From Hydrogenovibrio sp. (GTDB lineage Bacteria > Pseudomonadota > Gammaproteobacteria > Thiomicrospirales > Thiomicrospiraceae): DNA of 41,531 nt. Below the pieces are notes generated by a model, which was not told the DNA's origin, searched no databases, and was given only the letters and a program-made list of their open reading frames with translations. The DNA lies in assembly GCA_015484555.1 (NCBI GenBank), contig WFMZ01000073.1:1-41531 (forward strand), read 5' to 3'. The position numbers and the translations under genes were made by a program. Position 1 is the first letter of the stretch. Each line of letters starts with the position of its first letter. This document shows, piece by piece, positions 7,698 to 16,500 of this stretch.

Positions 7698-10628
7698 ATG
7701 AAAAATACCCCAAATTGTCACCCAGCTTTTGAATACATTCGCTCGCAATCGATCGACTCGCTTAACCTAACCGTACAACATTTTAAGCATAAGGTGACGG
7801 GTGCTGAACATTATCACCTTGCCGCTGATGACCCACAGAATGTCTTTTTGGTGGCCTTAAGAACTGTACCAATGGATTCAAAAGGGGTGGCTCATATTTT
7901 GGAGCATACTGTTTTATGTGGTAGTGAAAAGTATCCTGTTCGTGACCCATTTTTTATGATGATTCGTCGTTCGTTAAACACCTTTATGAATGCCTTTACT
8001 TCAAGCGATTGGACGGCATATCCTTTTGCAACTGAGAATAGAAAAGACTTTCAGAATCTACTGCAAGTCTATATGGATGCAGTGTTTTTCCCTAATATTG
8101 AAGCCTTAGACTTTGCTCAAGAAGGACACCGTTTTGAATTTAAAGAAATGGAAAATCCTAAATCTGATTTAACTTATAAAGGGGTAGTGTTTAACGAAAT
8201 GAAAGGGGCAATGAGTTCACCTATTTCTGCTTTATGGCAAGCTTTTTCAAGTGAAATGTACCCCACCACCACCTATCATTACAATAGCGGTGGTGATCCG
8301 GTAGATATTCCCGATTTAACGCACGATGAACTGGTGGCCTTTCATGCTGATCATTATCATCCCTCTAATGCGGTCTTTATGACTTATGGTGATATTTCAG
8401 CAGAAACACACCAAACTGAATTTGAAAAATTGGCGCTAGCTCGTTTTAAAAATTCTGTGCCTGTCGTTAAGGTGGGTAATGAAGTTCGTTACACAGCTCC
8501 TAAAACATTCGCCAAAACCTATGCATTAAATGAAGATAGTTTGGAAGACAAAACCCATATCGTATTGGGTTGGTTATTAGGTGAAAATAAAAATACCCTA
8601 GATGTCTTAAAAGGGCATTTATTGTCAGCGGTGCTGCTAGACAATAGTGCCTCGCCTTTACGTAAAGTATTGGAAGAAACTGAACTGGCCAATGCACCTT
8701 CTCCTTTGTGTGGTTTAGAAGATTCAAATAAAGAAATGGTATTTGCAGTGGGTGTGCAAGGATCGAGCCCGGAGCATACAAAGGCGGTTGAAAAGCTTAT
8801 TTTAGATGAGTTGACCCGTGTTGCTAAAGAAGGCGTTGCACAAGCAGAGGTTGAAGCTATGTTGCATCAGTTAGAATTGTCTCAGCGTGAAGTGACGGGT
8901 GATGGCTATCCATACGGTTTATCTTTGATGTTGCAGTCACTCGCTGGCGCAATGCATGATGGCGACCCCATTACCTTACTAGATGTTGATGCTGCTTTAA
9001 AGCAGTTAAGTGCTGAAATAAGTCGAACAGACTTTATCCCTAAATTGATTCAAGAATGGATTTTAGACAACCCGCACAGAGTGACCTTAACCATGTCACC
9101 AGACGATAAAATGTCTGACCAAGAGGCGGAAGTGGAAAAACAAAAGTTAGCGGGTATTAAAGCTAATTTAACCGATGCTGAAACCTTACAGATTATTGAA
9201 CAGGCCTTGGCGCTCAAAGCCAGGCAAGATGAAGAAGATGACCCTTCTATTTTGCCAGAAGTAACCAAAGATGATGTCCCTGCGACGATTCGTGTTGAGA
9301 AACCGATTGATACTGCTAGCAAAGCATCGCCCTTTACCGGTTATCAGTCGGGTACCAATGCTTTGGTTTATCAACAGTTAATCATGGATTTACCAGATTT
9401 AACGGAAGCAGAAAAAGAAATACTGCCTATTTTCAACTCTTGCTTGGCAGAGCTGGGTTCAGCAGGGCGAAGCTACTTAGAAACGCAATCACTACAAGCT
9501 GCCAAAACGGGTGGGGTAGGTGCTAAGTCGAGTGTATCAACCGATATTAATGATCTAGATAGCATACACAGCCATTATATTGTTTCAGGTAAGGCATTAA
9601 GCCGAAACAGTGGTAACCTATCGAACTTAATTTTAGAGACCCTAGCTGAAGCGCGTTTTGATGAGCGAGATCGTATTAAAGATCTAATGGGGCAAATTAA
9701 AAGCTCGGTTGACCAAGGAGTAACCGGTAGCGGGCATATGCACGCAATGCGAGCAGCCAATCAAAACTTCTCCCCCTCTGCTAATTGGCAGTTTGAACGC
9801 AGTGGTTTTGCAGGCATTCAGTCTATTAAAACCTTGTTTGATAAGTTAGAAAATAAAGGTGAGCTTGAAGCCCTAGCTGGGCAGTTCCAATCTATTCAAT
9901 CTAAATTAATGGCCGCGCCAAAACAAGCTTTGTGGGTTGCTGATGAAAACGACTACGCAAAAGGTTTGTCTGAATTACAAACAAGTTGGTCGGGTGTGAT
10001 GCAAGGCAATGCGGTACAAGCGGGTCAGTTTAGTTTGCAAGCTTCTCATCAAGCCGTGAAGCAAGCCTGGGTAACCAGTACACAAGTAAACTTCTGTGCC
10101 AAAGCTTTTCCCGTGGTCGGTAGCGGGCATGAAGATGCCCCTAAGCTTGCGGTGCTAAGTGCTTGTTTGCGTAATGGCTTCTTACATTCTGAAATTCGTG
10201 AAAAGGGTGGAGCCTACGGCGGCGGCGCTAGCTTTAATGCCGAAGCGGGTGCCTTTACCTTCTATTCATATCGTGACCCACGTTGCCTAGAAACTTTTGA
10301 TGATTTCGATAAAGCGTTGGACTGGATTCTATCAGACCATGCCAAACAGGCACATGTTGAAGAAGCGATTTTAAACATTATTAGCTCAATGGACAAGCCT
10401 GGCTCGCCAGCCGGTGAAGCACGTAAAGCCTTTTATCAGCGATTACATGGCAAGTCTTATGACTTCTTAATGTCTTATCGTGAAGGCGTATTATCGACCA
10501 CTTTGGAAGAGTTGCGTGAAATGGCAGTTAAGTATATTGTGGCTGAAAAGGCATCATTAGCGGTGCTAACATCAGAAGGCATGGCGGATACCTTAAGCAA
10601 AGAAGGCTTTGACATCTTGAAGCTATAG
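7698..10628 (+). CDS. M16C zinc metallopeptidase (presequence-protease type)
   Basis: The 976-residue protein is a full-length two-halved M16C peptidase, related to PreP/Cym1 enzymes that close around short unfolded peptides and degrade them. The inverted zinc motif H-I-L-E-H lies at residues 66-70 and the third ligand Glu is about residue 167 (F-N-E-M-K-G-A). The C-terminal inactive half carries R-E-K-G-G-A-Y-G-G-G, typical of M16 members. No signal peptide is visible, so it should be cytoplasmic. An AGGAAA ribosome-binding site precedes the ATG. It seems to stand alone, with stem-loops on both sides. I would expect oligopeptide degradation, but the substrate is not shown. Confidence 0.9.
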   Translation: MKNTPNCHPAFEYIRSQSIDSLNLTVQHFKHKVTGAEHYHLAADDPQNVFLVALRTVPMDSKGVAHILEHTVLCGSEKYPVRDPFFMMIRRSLNTFMNAFTSSDWTAYPFATENRKDFQNLLQVYMDAVFFPNIEALDFAQEGHRFEFKEMENPKSDLTYKGVVFNEMKGAMSSPISALWQAFSSEMYPTTTYHYNSGGDPVDIPDLTHDELVAFHADHYHPSNAVFMTYGDISAETHQTEFEKLALARFKNSVPVVKVGNEVRYTAPKTFAKTYALNEDSLEDKTHIVLGWLLGENKNTLDVLKGHLLSAVLLDNSASPLRKVLEETELANAPSPLCGLEDSNKEMVFAVGVQGSSPEHTKAVEKLILDELTRVAKEGVAQAEVEAMLHQLELSQREVTGDGYPYGLSLMLQSLAGAMHDGDPITLLDVDAALKQLSAEISRTDFIPKLIQEWILDNPHRVTLTMSPDDKMSDQEAEVEKQKLAGIKANLTDAETLQIIEQALALKARQDEEDDPSILPEVTKDDVPATIRVEKPIDTASKASPFTGYQSGTNALVYQQLIMDLPDLTEAEKEILPIFNSCLAELGSAGRSYLETQSLQAAKTGGVGAKSSVSTDINDLDSIHSHYIVSGKALSRNSGNLSNLILETLAEARFDERDRIKDLMGQIKSSVDQGVTGSGHMHAMRAANQNFSPSANWQFERSGFAGIQSIKTLFDKLENKGELEALAGQFQSIQSKLMAAPKQALWVADENDYAKGLSELQTSWSGVMQGNAVQAGQFSLQASHQAVKQAWVTSTQVNFCAKAFPVVGSGHEDAPKLAVLSACLRNGFLHSEIREKGGAYGGGASFNAEAGAFTFYSYRDPRCLETFDDFDKALDWILSDHAKQAHVEEAILNIISSMDKPGSPAGEARKAFYQRLHGKSYDFLMSYREGVLSTTLEELREMAVKYIVAEKASLAVLTSEGMADTLSKEGFDILKL

Positions 10629-10690
10629 AAGTGTAAAAATATAAGGGCTTTGAATAAAGTGTTATTAAAGCACTAAAGCAAGGTTGTTAA

Positions 10691-10750
10691 AACTTAAAAA
10701 TCGCCAGGGGTGGTGTCTTAATTTAAGACCACCCCTGGCGATTTTTGGGT
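10691..10750. terminator. Bidirectional terminator between convergent genes
   Basis: The perfect 18-bp inverted repeat gives a stem of more than 20 bp with A5 on one side and T5 on the other. It can terminate both the M16C gene (plus) and the PhnA-type gene (minus). It is built from two copies of the dispersed repeat. Confidence 0.85.
10696..10746. repeat. Inverted pair of the 18-bp dispersed repeat
   Basis: AAAAATCGCCAGGGGTGG at 10696-10713 is repeated exactly in inverted orientation at 10729-10746. The pairing continues inward through GTCTTAA/TTAAGAC with a small bulge. This is the only place in the window where two perfect copies face each other. Confidence 0.95.
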
Positions 10751-10781
10751 TTGAGAAGGCAGGAAACTGCCTTTAGTTTGA

Positions 10782-11354
10782 TTAAGCTTTCTTTAAGAAG
10801 TCTGCAACCAATACAATCTGTGTGCCGTTTACTTTGCCTTCAATATGAAGCGGGTTGTCGGTTAGGTGAATGTTTCTCACCAAGGTACCGCGTTTAGCCG
10901 TAAAGTTTGCGCCTTTCACCACTAAATCTTTTATAAGCGTGACATCATCGCCTTCATTCAGTTGTGCGCCGTTGTTGTCTTTGGTGATTTCAGTCACTTC
11001 ATCATCTTCTTCAGACAAGCCTTTATCTGCCCAAGCTTTAACATCATCTTCCATATACATCATGTCAAACAATTCTTGTGGCCAACCTAAGCCACGTAGG
11101 TCATGTAACAGGCGATAAGATAATACTTGTACCGCAGGCACAGGAGACCACATGCTATCATTCAGACAACGCCAATGGTTTTCATCCATTGTTGATTTGT
11201 CTGTCATTTGGCTTTGGCAAGTTTCACAAACTAAAACATATTGGTCTGAAGAATTGTCTGAAGGCGGTACTTCGCAAGGACTTAGGTTGTTACTCGAACC
11301 GCATAGTTCGCAAATTCCGCCACTACGGGCAATTAATGATGTTTCAATACTCAT
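10782..11354 (-). CDS. PhnA/YjdM-family zinc-ribbon protein, long form
   Basis: The 190-residue protein has an N-terminal zinc ribbon with two CxxC pairs (C-E-L-C and C-E-T-C) and a C-terminal PhnA domain (about 125-190) with G-D-D-V-T-L-I-K-D-L-V-V-K-G. E. coli YjdM has about 111 residues, so this form has an extra middle segment of about 70 residues rich in Trp and acidic residues. Despite the old name, the family is not shown to act in phosphonate breakdown; its function is unknown. I chose the ATG at 11354 because GGAG sits a few bases upstream; an ATG 33 bases earlier lacks such a site. It converges on the M16C gene. Confidence 0.85.
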   Translation of the reverse strand: MSIETSLIARSGGICELCGSSNNLSPCEVPPSDNSSDQYVLVCETCQSQMTDKSTMDENHWRCLNDSMWSPVPAVQVLSYRLLHDLRGLGWPQELFDMMYMEDDVKAWADKGLSEEDDEVTEITKDNNGAQLNEGDDVTLIKDLVVKGANFTAKRGTLVRNIHLTDNPLHIEGKVNGTQIVLVADFLKKA

Positions 11355-11561
11355 GTTAGTCTCCTTTTTAGAGGAAGTATTATCCACCTTGTGAGTTAAA
11401 AAAACTAGCTAAACAGGTTAATTTTCAGTAAGAAAAATTGAACTAAATGGTTTAGAATGGTTGGGCTATCAAAATGTTTGTATAGCGGTCGTGGTTTAGG
11501 TCACCTAATACACTTTCTCTTGATGATGGAGTCGGTTAAAAAATGAACACATTGGCAGGTT

Positions 11562-12356
11562 ATGGCGGCAAATAGGTTTGATGAATCGAAAGATTATTTT
11601 GCCGTTTTAGGGGTTCACCCTCAAGCATGCGACAAGACTATTAAGTTGGCCTATCGTAGAATGGCACGACGCTATCATCCCGATGTTTCTAAAATTCATA
11701 ATGCCGTGGTTAAGTTTCAAGAAATTTCAGAAGCTTTTGAAGTACTCACCAAACATAAAGAGGCTTATTATCGGCTTTTTAACTTACGAAGAGCCCGTTC
11801 AAATTATGGTCAATCATCAGATCGAACACGCACTCAAAAGAACAGCGGAACAGGGCAAGCCAAACAAAAGCCTTTTTCAAATCGCCCTTACAGTAAAGCA
11901 CCTCTAAGAGGAAAAGACAGGGTCATTACCTACCCTTTAACCCTGCGTTATGCCATTCGTTTGCTGAAACTGGGCTACTTTTATATTCCTGGCTTGAAGG
12001 TCAGAATGAAATTTTCTCGTGAAGCTTTAGAGGGCAAAACCTTTAGAATAAAAGGGCGTGGCTATCCAGGGTTATTTGGTGGTGAAAATGGTGACTACCA
12101 TGTTAAGTTCAAATTAAGTATTTCAACCTTAACTTGGGAGCTAAAAGGGGCTGATATTTATGGCGAGATTAAAGTGCCGGCTACCTTGCTCAATTCTGGT
12201 AGCTTACTTGAGCTAGATTCTCCCTCGGGTATTATGAAGCTAGTGGTACCAGAAGATCACTCGCAAGATAATTATATAAGAGTTGATAATATGGGCTTGC
12301 CTGCCGACCTAAACAATACTGCGGGTCACTTATATACCAAGCTAGTGGCAGCCTAG
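11562..12356 (+). CDS. CbpA-like J-domain co-chaperone
   Basis: J-domain proteins stimulate DnaK ATPase and deliver substrates. Residues 10-72 are a J domain with the HPD tripeptide at 39-41 (Y-H-P-D). A basic, Ser/Gln-rich linker follows (about 75-125), then the two beta-sandwich substrate-binding domains of the DnaJ C-terminal type (about 130-262; K-G-R-G-Y-P and G-D-Y-H-V-K). The Cys-rich zinc finger of DnaJ is absent, as in CbpA. The 264 residues are shorter than E. coli CbpA (306). The Gly/Phe stretch is not evident. It starts 36 bases before clpS on the same strand, which suggests a shared transcript for protein quality control. Confidence 0.85.
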   Translation: MAANRFDESKDYFAVLGVHPQACDKTIKLAYRRMARRYHPDVSKIHNAVVKFQEISEAFEVLTKHKEAYYRLFNLRRARSNYGQSSDRTRTQKNSGTGQAKQKPFSNRPYSKAPLRGKDRVITYPLTLRYAIRLLKLGYFYIPGLKVRMKFSREALEGKTFRIKGRGYPGLFGGENGDYHVKFKLSISTLTWELKGADIYGEIKVPATLLNSGSLLELDSPSGIMKLVVPEDHSQDNYIRVDNMGLPADLNNTAGHLYTKLVAA

Positions 12357-12392
12357 TAGAAGACATAAATTTGATTAAATTAAGGAAACAAA

Positions 12393-12707
12393 ATGGCCAA
12401 TTTGCCTTTTGAAGATGACGGAACGGTTTTAGAAACGGTTAAACCCCGTATTAAGCCCCCAAGGCGTTATCAGGTGGTGTTATTGAATGATGATTACACG
12501 CCAATGGATTTTGTAGTGGAAGTACTCAGCCGATTTTTTGGCATGGATTACGCTGCAGCAGAAACAGTGATGATGATGGTTCATGAAAAAGGCAAGGGTA
12601 TTTGTGGGGTTTACAGCAAAGAAGTTGCCGAAATGAAAGTTAACCAAGTGAGTATATTTTCACGAGAATATGAATACCCGCTTCAATGCCAAATGGAGGT
12701 ATTGTAA
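12393..12707 (+). CDS. clpS: ATP-dependent Clp protease adaptor ClpS
   Basis: ClpS binds N-degron substrates and hands them to ClpAP. The 104 residues contain the conserved core L-L-N-D-D-Y-T-P-M-D-F-V-V-E-V-L, which forms the hydrophobic pocket with the gatekeeper Met, and the later V-H-E-K-G-K-G-I-C-G-V-Y segment. Length and order match E. coli ClpS (106). An AAGGA ribosome-binding site precedes the ATG. Its stop overlaps the clpA ATG by one base. Confidence 0.96.
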   Translation: MANLPFEDDGTVLETVKPRIKPPRRYQVVLLNDDYTPMDFVVEVLSRFFGMDYAAAETVMMMVHEKGKGICGVYSKEVAEMKVNQVSIFSREYEYPLQCQMEVL

Positions 12708-14947
12708 TGTTAAGTAAAGAAGTTCAATTAACGCTGAGTAACGCGTTTAGCCTAGCGACAGAATATGAGCATGAATTTGTAACGCTAGAACACTTGCTAT
12801 TAGAACTGCTTGGCTTGCCTAGCGTTCGTGAAGTAATAGAAGCTTGCTCTGTGCCGATTCAAAAATTAGAAACCGAACTTGAAGCCTATTTGGAAAAAGA
12901 ACTCATTCAAGCTACGCCTGAAGAGCTGTTGCCTACAATGGCTTTTCAGAGAGTGATTGAGCGTGCCATTTATATTGTACAAACCAATGGTTACGCTGAA
13001 GCAACAGGCTTGCATGTATTGGCTTCGTTGTATTCAGAACAAGATTCTCAAGCCGTGTATATTTTAGAATCTAACGGCGTGAAAAAAGTTGATGTTTTAA
13101 GCTACATTTCTCATGGCGTGCTTGATAACCAGCAAGAAGATTTCCTAGGTCAAGAGCCAACAGACGGGAATAGTGAGCAAGAAGCTGAAGAAGAAGGACC
13201 TATTGCCAAGTTCAGTACTAATCTAAACGAACAGGTAGAACTGGGCAATATAGACCCTATTATTGGTCGAGAATGGGAATTAAACAGAACTCTTGAAATT
13301 TTATCTCGTCGCCGTAAAAACAACCCTATTTTAGTGGGTGAGCCAGGTGTGGGTAAAACCGCTGTTGCAGAAGGTTTGGCCTATAAAATAGTGAATAATA
13401 AAATTCCTGAATTATTAGAAAATAGCACGGTTTATAGCTTAGATATGGGCGCTTTATTGGCTGGTACTCGTTATAGAGGGGATTTTGAAAAGCGCTTTAA
13501 AGGTTTGTTGAAAGCATTAGAAGCAGAAGAGAATGCCATCTTATTTATAGATGAAATTCATACTATTGTCGGTGCGGGCGCGGTTCAAGGTGGGGCAATG
13601 GATGCGTCAAACCTAATGAAACCTGCATTAGCATCAGGCAAGTTACGCTGCATGGGTGCAACCACCTATGAAGAGTACAGAGGTATCTTTGAGAAAGATA
13701 AAGCCTTGGCCAGACGCTTCCAAAAAGTGGACGTTAAAGAACCAAGTAATCAAGAAACCTTTGATATTTTAAAGGGCTTAAAGAGCAAGTTTGAAGAACA
13801 CCATAAGGTGAAATATACCTTGCCTGCTTTAAGGCAAGCGGTCGATTTATCGGCTAAATTCATTAACGATAGACATCTGCCAGATAAAGCGATTGATGTC
13901 ATTGATGAGGCGGGGGCTAAGCAAGCTTTAATGTCTAAGTCAAAACGTAAGAAGCAAATTTCAGTGAATGAAATACAACAAGTCGTGGCTAATATTGCAC
14001 GCATTCCTATCGCACAAATAACTCGAAAAGAGCGTGATAAGCTATTGAACTTAGAAGAAAGTTTGAATAGAGTTGTCTTTGGTCAAGAGGAGGCGGTTCG
14101 CCAGGTGGTCTCTGCGATTAAGTTGGCACGTTCAGGGTTAAATGAGCCTAACAAACCAACCGGTTCTTTCTTGTTTTCAGGTCCTACAGGTGTAGGTAAA
14201 ACAGAATTAACACAACAATTAGCCAAGCATTTAGGCATTGAACTGACACGTTTTGATATGTCTGAATATATGGAGCCTCATTCGGTTTCTAGGTTAATTG
14301 GTGCACCTCCCGGTTACGTTGGATTTGATCAAGGTGGTCTGTTAACCGAAGCAGTAAATAAAACGCCACACAGTGTCGTCTTACTAGATGAAATTGAAAA
14401 AGCACACCCTGATGTCTTTAACTTATTATTACAAATTATGGATAACGGAACCTTAACGGATAACAATGGCCGTAAATCAGACTTTAGGAATGTCATTTTA
14501 ATTATGACCTCTAATGTCGGTGCGACACAATCAGATAGAAGCTCAATGGGCTTTGTGGCACAAGACCATACCTTAGACGTTGGTGGTGAATTGAAAAAAG
14601 TCTTTACCCCTGAATTCCGAAACAGGCTAGATGCAGTTGTGCAGTTTGGACGTTTAAATAAAGACATTATGCATTCGGTGGTGAATAAATTTATATTTGC
14701 ACTTGAAGCCAATTTAACAGAAAAGAAAGTGTCGCTTAAATTAACCAAATCAGCCTTAGATTGGTTAGCGGAGAAAGGCTATGATCCACAAATGGGTGCT
14801 AGGCCAATGGGGCGCTTAATTCAAAATGAAATTAAGAAACCCTTGGCTGATAAGCTTCTGTTTGGCGATTTAGAGTCAGGCGGGCAGGTGACGATTGACC
14901 TGGTTGATGGCAAAATTAAGCTGTTAATTGATGAGTCTGTTAGCTAA
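12707..14947 (+). CDS. clpA: ATP-dependent Clp protease ATP-binding subunit ClpA
   Basis: ClpA is the hexameric unfoldase that feeds proteins into ClpP. The 746 residues hold an N-domain (1-145), a first AAA+ module (Walker A G-E-P-G-V-G-K-T near 210; Walker B L-F-I-D-E-I-H) and a second (Walker A G-P-T-G-V-G-K-T near 491; Walker B V-V-L-L-D-E-I-E). It ends about 10 residues short of E. coli ClpA, a normal variation. I start it at the ATG at 12707, which overlaps the clpS TAA and has GGAGG 8 bases upstream. The longer reading from 12686 would lie inside clpS. clpP is not in the window. Confidence 0.96.
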   Translation: MLSKEVQLTLSNAFSLATEYEHEFVTLEHLLLELLGLPSVREVIEACSVPIQKLETELEAYLEKELIQATPEELLPTMAFQRVIERAIYIVQTNGYAEATGLHVLASLYSEQDSQAVYILESNGVKKVDVLSYISHGVLDNQQEDFLGQEPTDGNSEQEAEEEGPIAKFSTNLNEQVELGNIDPIIGREWELNRTLEILSRRRKNNPILVGEPGVGKTAVAEGLAYKIVNNKIPELLENSTVYSLDMGALLAGTRYRGDFEKRFKGLLKALEAEENAILFIDEIHTIVGAGAVQGGAMDASNLMKPALASGKLRCMGATTYEEYRGIFEKDKALARRFQKVDVKEPSNQETFDILKGLKSKFEEHHKVKYTLPALRQAVDLSAKFINDRHLPDKAIDVIDEAGAKQALMSKSKRKKQISVNEIQQVVANIARIPIAQITRKERDKLLNLEESLNRVVFGQEEAVRQVVSAIKLARSGLNEPNKPTGSFLFSGPTGVGKTELTQQLAKHLGIELTRFDMSEYMEPHSVSRLIGAPPGYVGFDQGGLLTEAVNKTPHSVVLLDEIEKAHPDVFNLLLQIMDNGTLTDNNGRKSDFRNVILIMTSNVGATQSDRSSMGFVAQDHTLDVGGELKKVFTPEFRNRLDAVVQFGRLNKDIMHSVVNKFIFALEANLTEKKVSLKLTKSALDWLAEKGYDPQMGARPMGRLIQNEIKKPLADKLLFGDLESGGQVTIDLVDGKIKLLIDESVS

Positions 14948-15067
14948 CGTTGTTAGTAGTTTAAGCTGTGCAGGTCGCTTATGCTACTTGAATAGTTTAT
15001 TATTTTAGTATTAATGCTTAGGCGCTTTGGCACTTTTTTGCATTATCTATTTAGTTAGGAGAAAATC

Positions 15068-15667
15068 ATGGCATGGCGACTAAAAATAGGCATAGCTTTA
15101 CTTTTTGTATCTTATCTTTTACTGATTCCAGGTATTACTTTACCCGTATTACATATGACGACGACTTTAGATAAAGCAGTGTTGGCAGACATGGGCAAAA
15201 CCGCTATTCTGGAAAGTAAAGAAATCCCTCCCTTTTTATTGGAAATGGCAAAAGGGATGTTGGAAACCATTCATGTATCAGGTGTTGACGTGATACAGAA
15301 TACTCAGAAAAGCATTTTAGGCACAGCAGGTACTTTTTGGGAAAATAGTAATTTTCTGGTGGCAATATTAATTGTAGTATTTAGTATTATTATTCCGGTT
15401 ATCAAAGGTAGTTTAATGGCTTTGGCAGGGTTGGTCAGCACTGAAAAGAATGTTTGCTTAAGAAAGGTTAGCGCTGTGTTAAGCAAGTGGTCTATGACAG
15501 ATGTATTTGTGATGGCATTGATTATTGTCTTTATGGGAGCCAATACGGTGACCTCTCCTTTGATTCAAACTCATGCAGAATTTGAACAGGGTTTTTACTA
15601 TTTTTTAGGTTACTGTTTGCTATCGATTACTGCTAGTCAGTTGTTGCTAAAGACGAACAAAGGTTAA
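15068..15667 (+). CDS. PqiA-family integral membrane protein
   Basis: The 199-residue protein has four predicted membrane segments (about 5-25, 95-116, 140-160, 175-193) and a periplasm-sized loop between the first two. The segments F-S-I-I-I-P-V-I-K-G and K-W-S-M-T-D-V-F-V-M-A match the paraquat-inducible protein A family, whose members work with MCE-type PqiB/YebT proteins in envelope lipid homeostasis. No MCE partner is next to it, and the zinc-ribbon Cys of full PqiA are missing, so it is a short relative. Function is inferred from the family only. A GGAG-type ribosome-binding site precedes the ATG. Confidence 0.7.
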   Translation: MAWRLKIGIALLFVSYLLLIPGITLPVLHMTTTLDKAVLADMGKTAILESKEIPPFLLEMAKGMLETIHVSGVDVIQNTQKSILGTAGTFWENSNFLVAILIVVFSIIIPVIKGSLMALAGLVSTEKNVCLRKVSAVLSKWSMTDVFVMALIIVFMGANTVTSPLIQTHAEFEQGFYYFLGYCLLSITASQLLLKTNKG

Positions 15668-15676
15668 TAGGCTTGT

Positions 15677-16018
15677 ATGATTGTTTGGAAAGGTTGGGGG
15701 TTACTTGCGTTACTGATTCCTCTGGGGTTATCCATAGGTACTGGTCTGTGTGTAGATAGCTACTATGGTGAAAAGTTCTATCAGAATAGTGCCTGGATGA
15801 TGCCTTTTATTTTTATAGTTTCAGCTGTGCTTGTATTTTGGTTGGGTAGAAAGGTGAATAGTCAGCCAGCTAGAATATTAATAGACCCTGAGACCAATGA
15901 AGAGGTTAAGTTAAAAACAATTCATTCTATGTTTTGGATTCCACTTCAATATTGGAGTTTGATTCTGATAGGGGTTGCAGTATGGATGTATGCAGCGAAT
16001 AGTAAACTAATTTATTAG
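15677..16018 (+). CDS. Small conserved membrane protein, function unknown
   Basis: This 113-residue protein starts nine bases after the PqiA-like gene and is probably cotranscribed with it. It has three predicted membrane segments (about 5-24, 41-58, 88-106). Between the second and third lies a cytoplasmic-type stretch, I-D-P-E-T-N-E-E-V, then H-S-M-F-W-I-P-L-Q-Y-W. The pattern D-P-x-T-x-E ... H-S-x-F-x-I-P-x-x-Y-W looks like a conserved family signature that I cannot tie to a function. Nothing catalytic is visible. Confidence 0.7.
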   Translation: MIVWKGWGLLALLIPLGLSIGTGLCVDSYYGEKFYQNSAWMMPFIFIVSAVLVFWLGRKVNSQPARILIDPETNEEVKLKTIHSMFWIPLQYWSLILIGVAVWMYAANSKLIY

Positions 16019-16073
16019 CTTAAAGGGAATATAGAAAAATAGGTTTTGTTAAGGTAGTGTAGAAGGGGTGGAC

Positions 16074-16102
16074 AAACCTAGCCTAAGAAATAAGCTAGGT
16101 AT
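16074..16102. terminator. Stem-loop between convergent genes
   Basis: ACCTAGC (16076-16082) pairs with GCTAGGT (16094-16100). It lies between the plus-strand membrane-protein gene and infA on the minus strand. The U tracts are short on both sides, so it may be a weak terminator. Confidence 0.45.
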
Positions 16103-16115
16103 TAAGCACAAAGGT

Positions 16116-16334
16116 TTATTTACCGCGGTAGGTAATGCGACCTTTGGTTAGATCATAAGGTGTTAATTCAACCTTAACTGCGTCACCCGCTAAGATGCGG
16201 ATATAGTTTTTACGCATACGACCTGAGATATGAGCCAAGATTTCATGACCATTCTCTAAACGTACTTTAAACATTGTGTTAGGTAGAGTTTCAAGAACCT
16301 CACCATCAAATTCAATAACATCTTGCTTTGACAT
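16116..16334 (-). CDS. infA: Translation initiation factor IF-1
   Basis: IF-1 is an OB-fold protein that binds the 30S A site during initiation. The 72 residues are exactly the usual length, with [11 protein letters not shown], then [12 protein letters not shown], then A-H-I-S-G-R-M-R-K and Y-D-L-T-K-G-R-I. I start at the ATG at 16334 because it gives the canonical N terminus; a longer upstream reading adds 22 unrelated residues. The ribosome-binding site is weak. Proximity to clpSA matches E. coli, but here two membrane-protein genes take the place of aat and neighbours, and infA is on the opposite strand. Confidence 0.97.
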   Translation of the reverse strand: MSKQDVIEFDGEVLETLPNTMFKVRLENGHEILAHISGRMRKNYIRILAGDAVKVELTPYDLTKGRITYRGK

Positions 16335-16376
16335 AAAATTGTTAGCTATAAAGCCCTGATAAAAAAAGAAGCGAGG

Positions 16377-16404
16377 ATTATACCACCAAAAATAAAACAT
16401 ACAA
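16377..16404 (-). promoter_or_regulatory. Predicted promoter of infA
   Basis: On the minus strand, a perfect TATAAT (16382-16377) is preceded after 16 bases by TTGTAT (16404-16399). The leader would be about 35 bases. Confidence 0.55.
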
Positions 16405-16500
16405 ACTAAATTCGGGTAGGTAACGTGGTTTAAGGAATGAAATGGTTTTGAAACTAAGCCAAAGTATTGAAATTACCTAAAATAGACGAGGTATTGTCTA

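Noticed and set aside
11078-11359. Plus-strand open frames opposite the PhnA-type gene
   Set aside because: They are antisense to a gene with clear zinc-ribbon and PhnA motifs, and their products resemble nothing.
11543-11575. Ten-codon open frame before the J-protein gene
   Set aside because: It is too short and has no sign of being a regulatory leader peptide, though it overlaps the start of the next gene.
12686-12706. Longer N terminus for ClpA
   Set aside because: The ATG at 12707 overlaps the clpS stop and has GGAGG upstream; the extra residues lie in clpS and are not in the family.
16064-16071. Partial match to the dispersed repeat (AGGGGTGG) near infA
   Set aside because: Only eight bases agree and nothing else around it matches; chance is enough to explain it.
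16335-16400. Longer N terminus for IF-1
   Set aside because: IF-1 is 72 residues in nearly all bacteria; the extra residues are unrelated, and a promoter lies within them.
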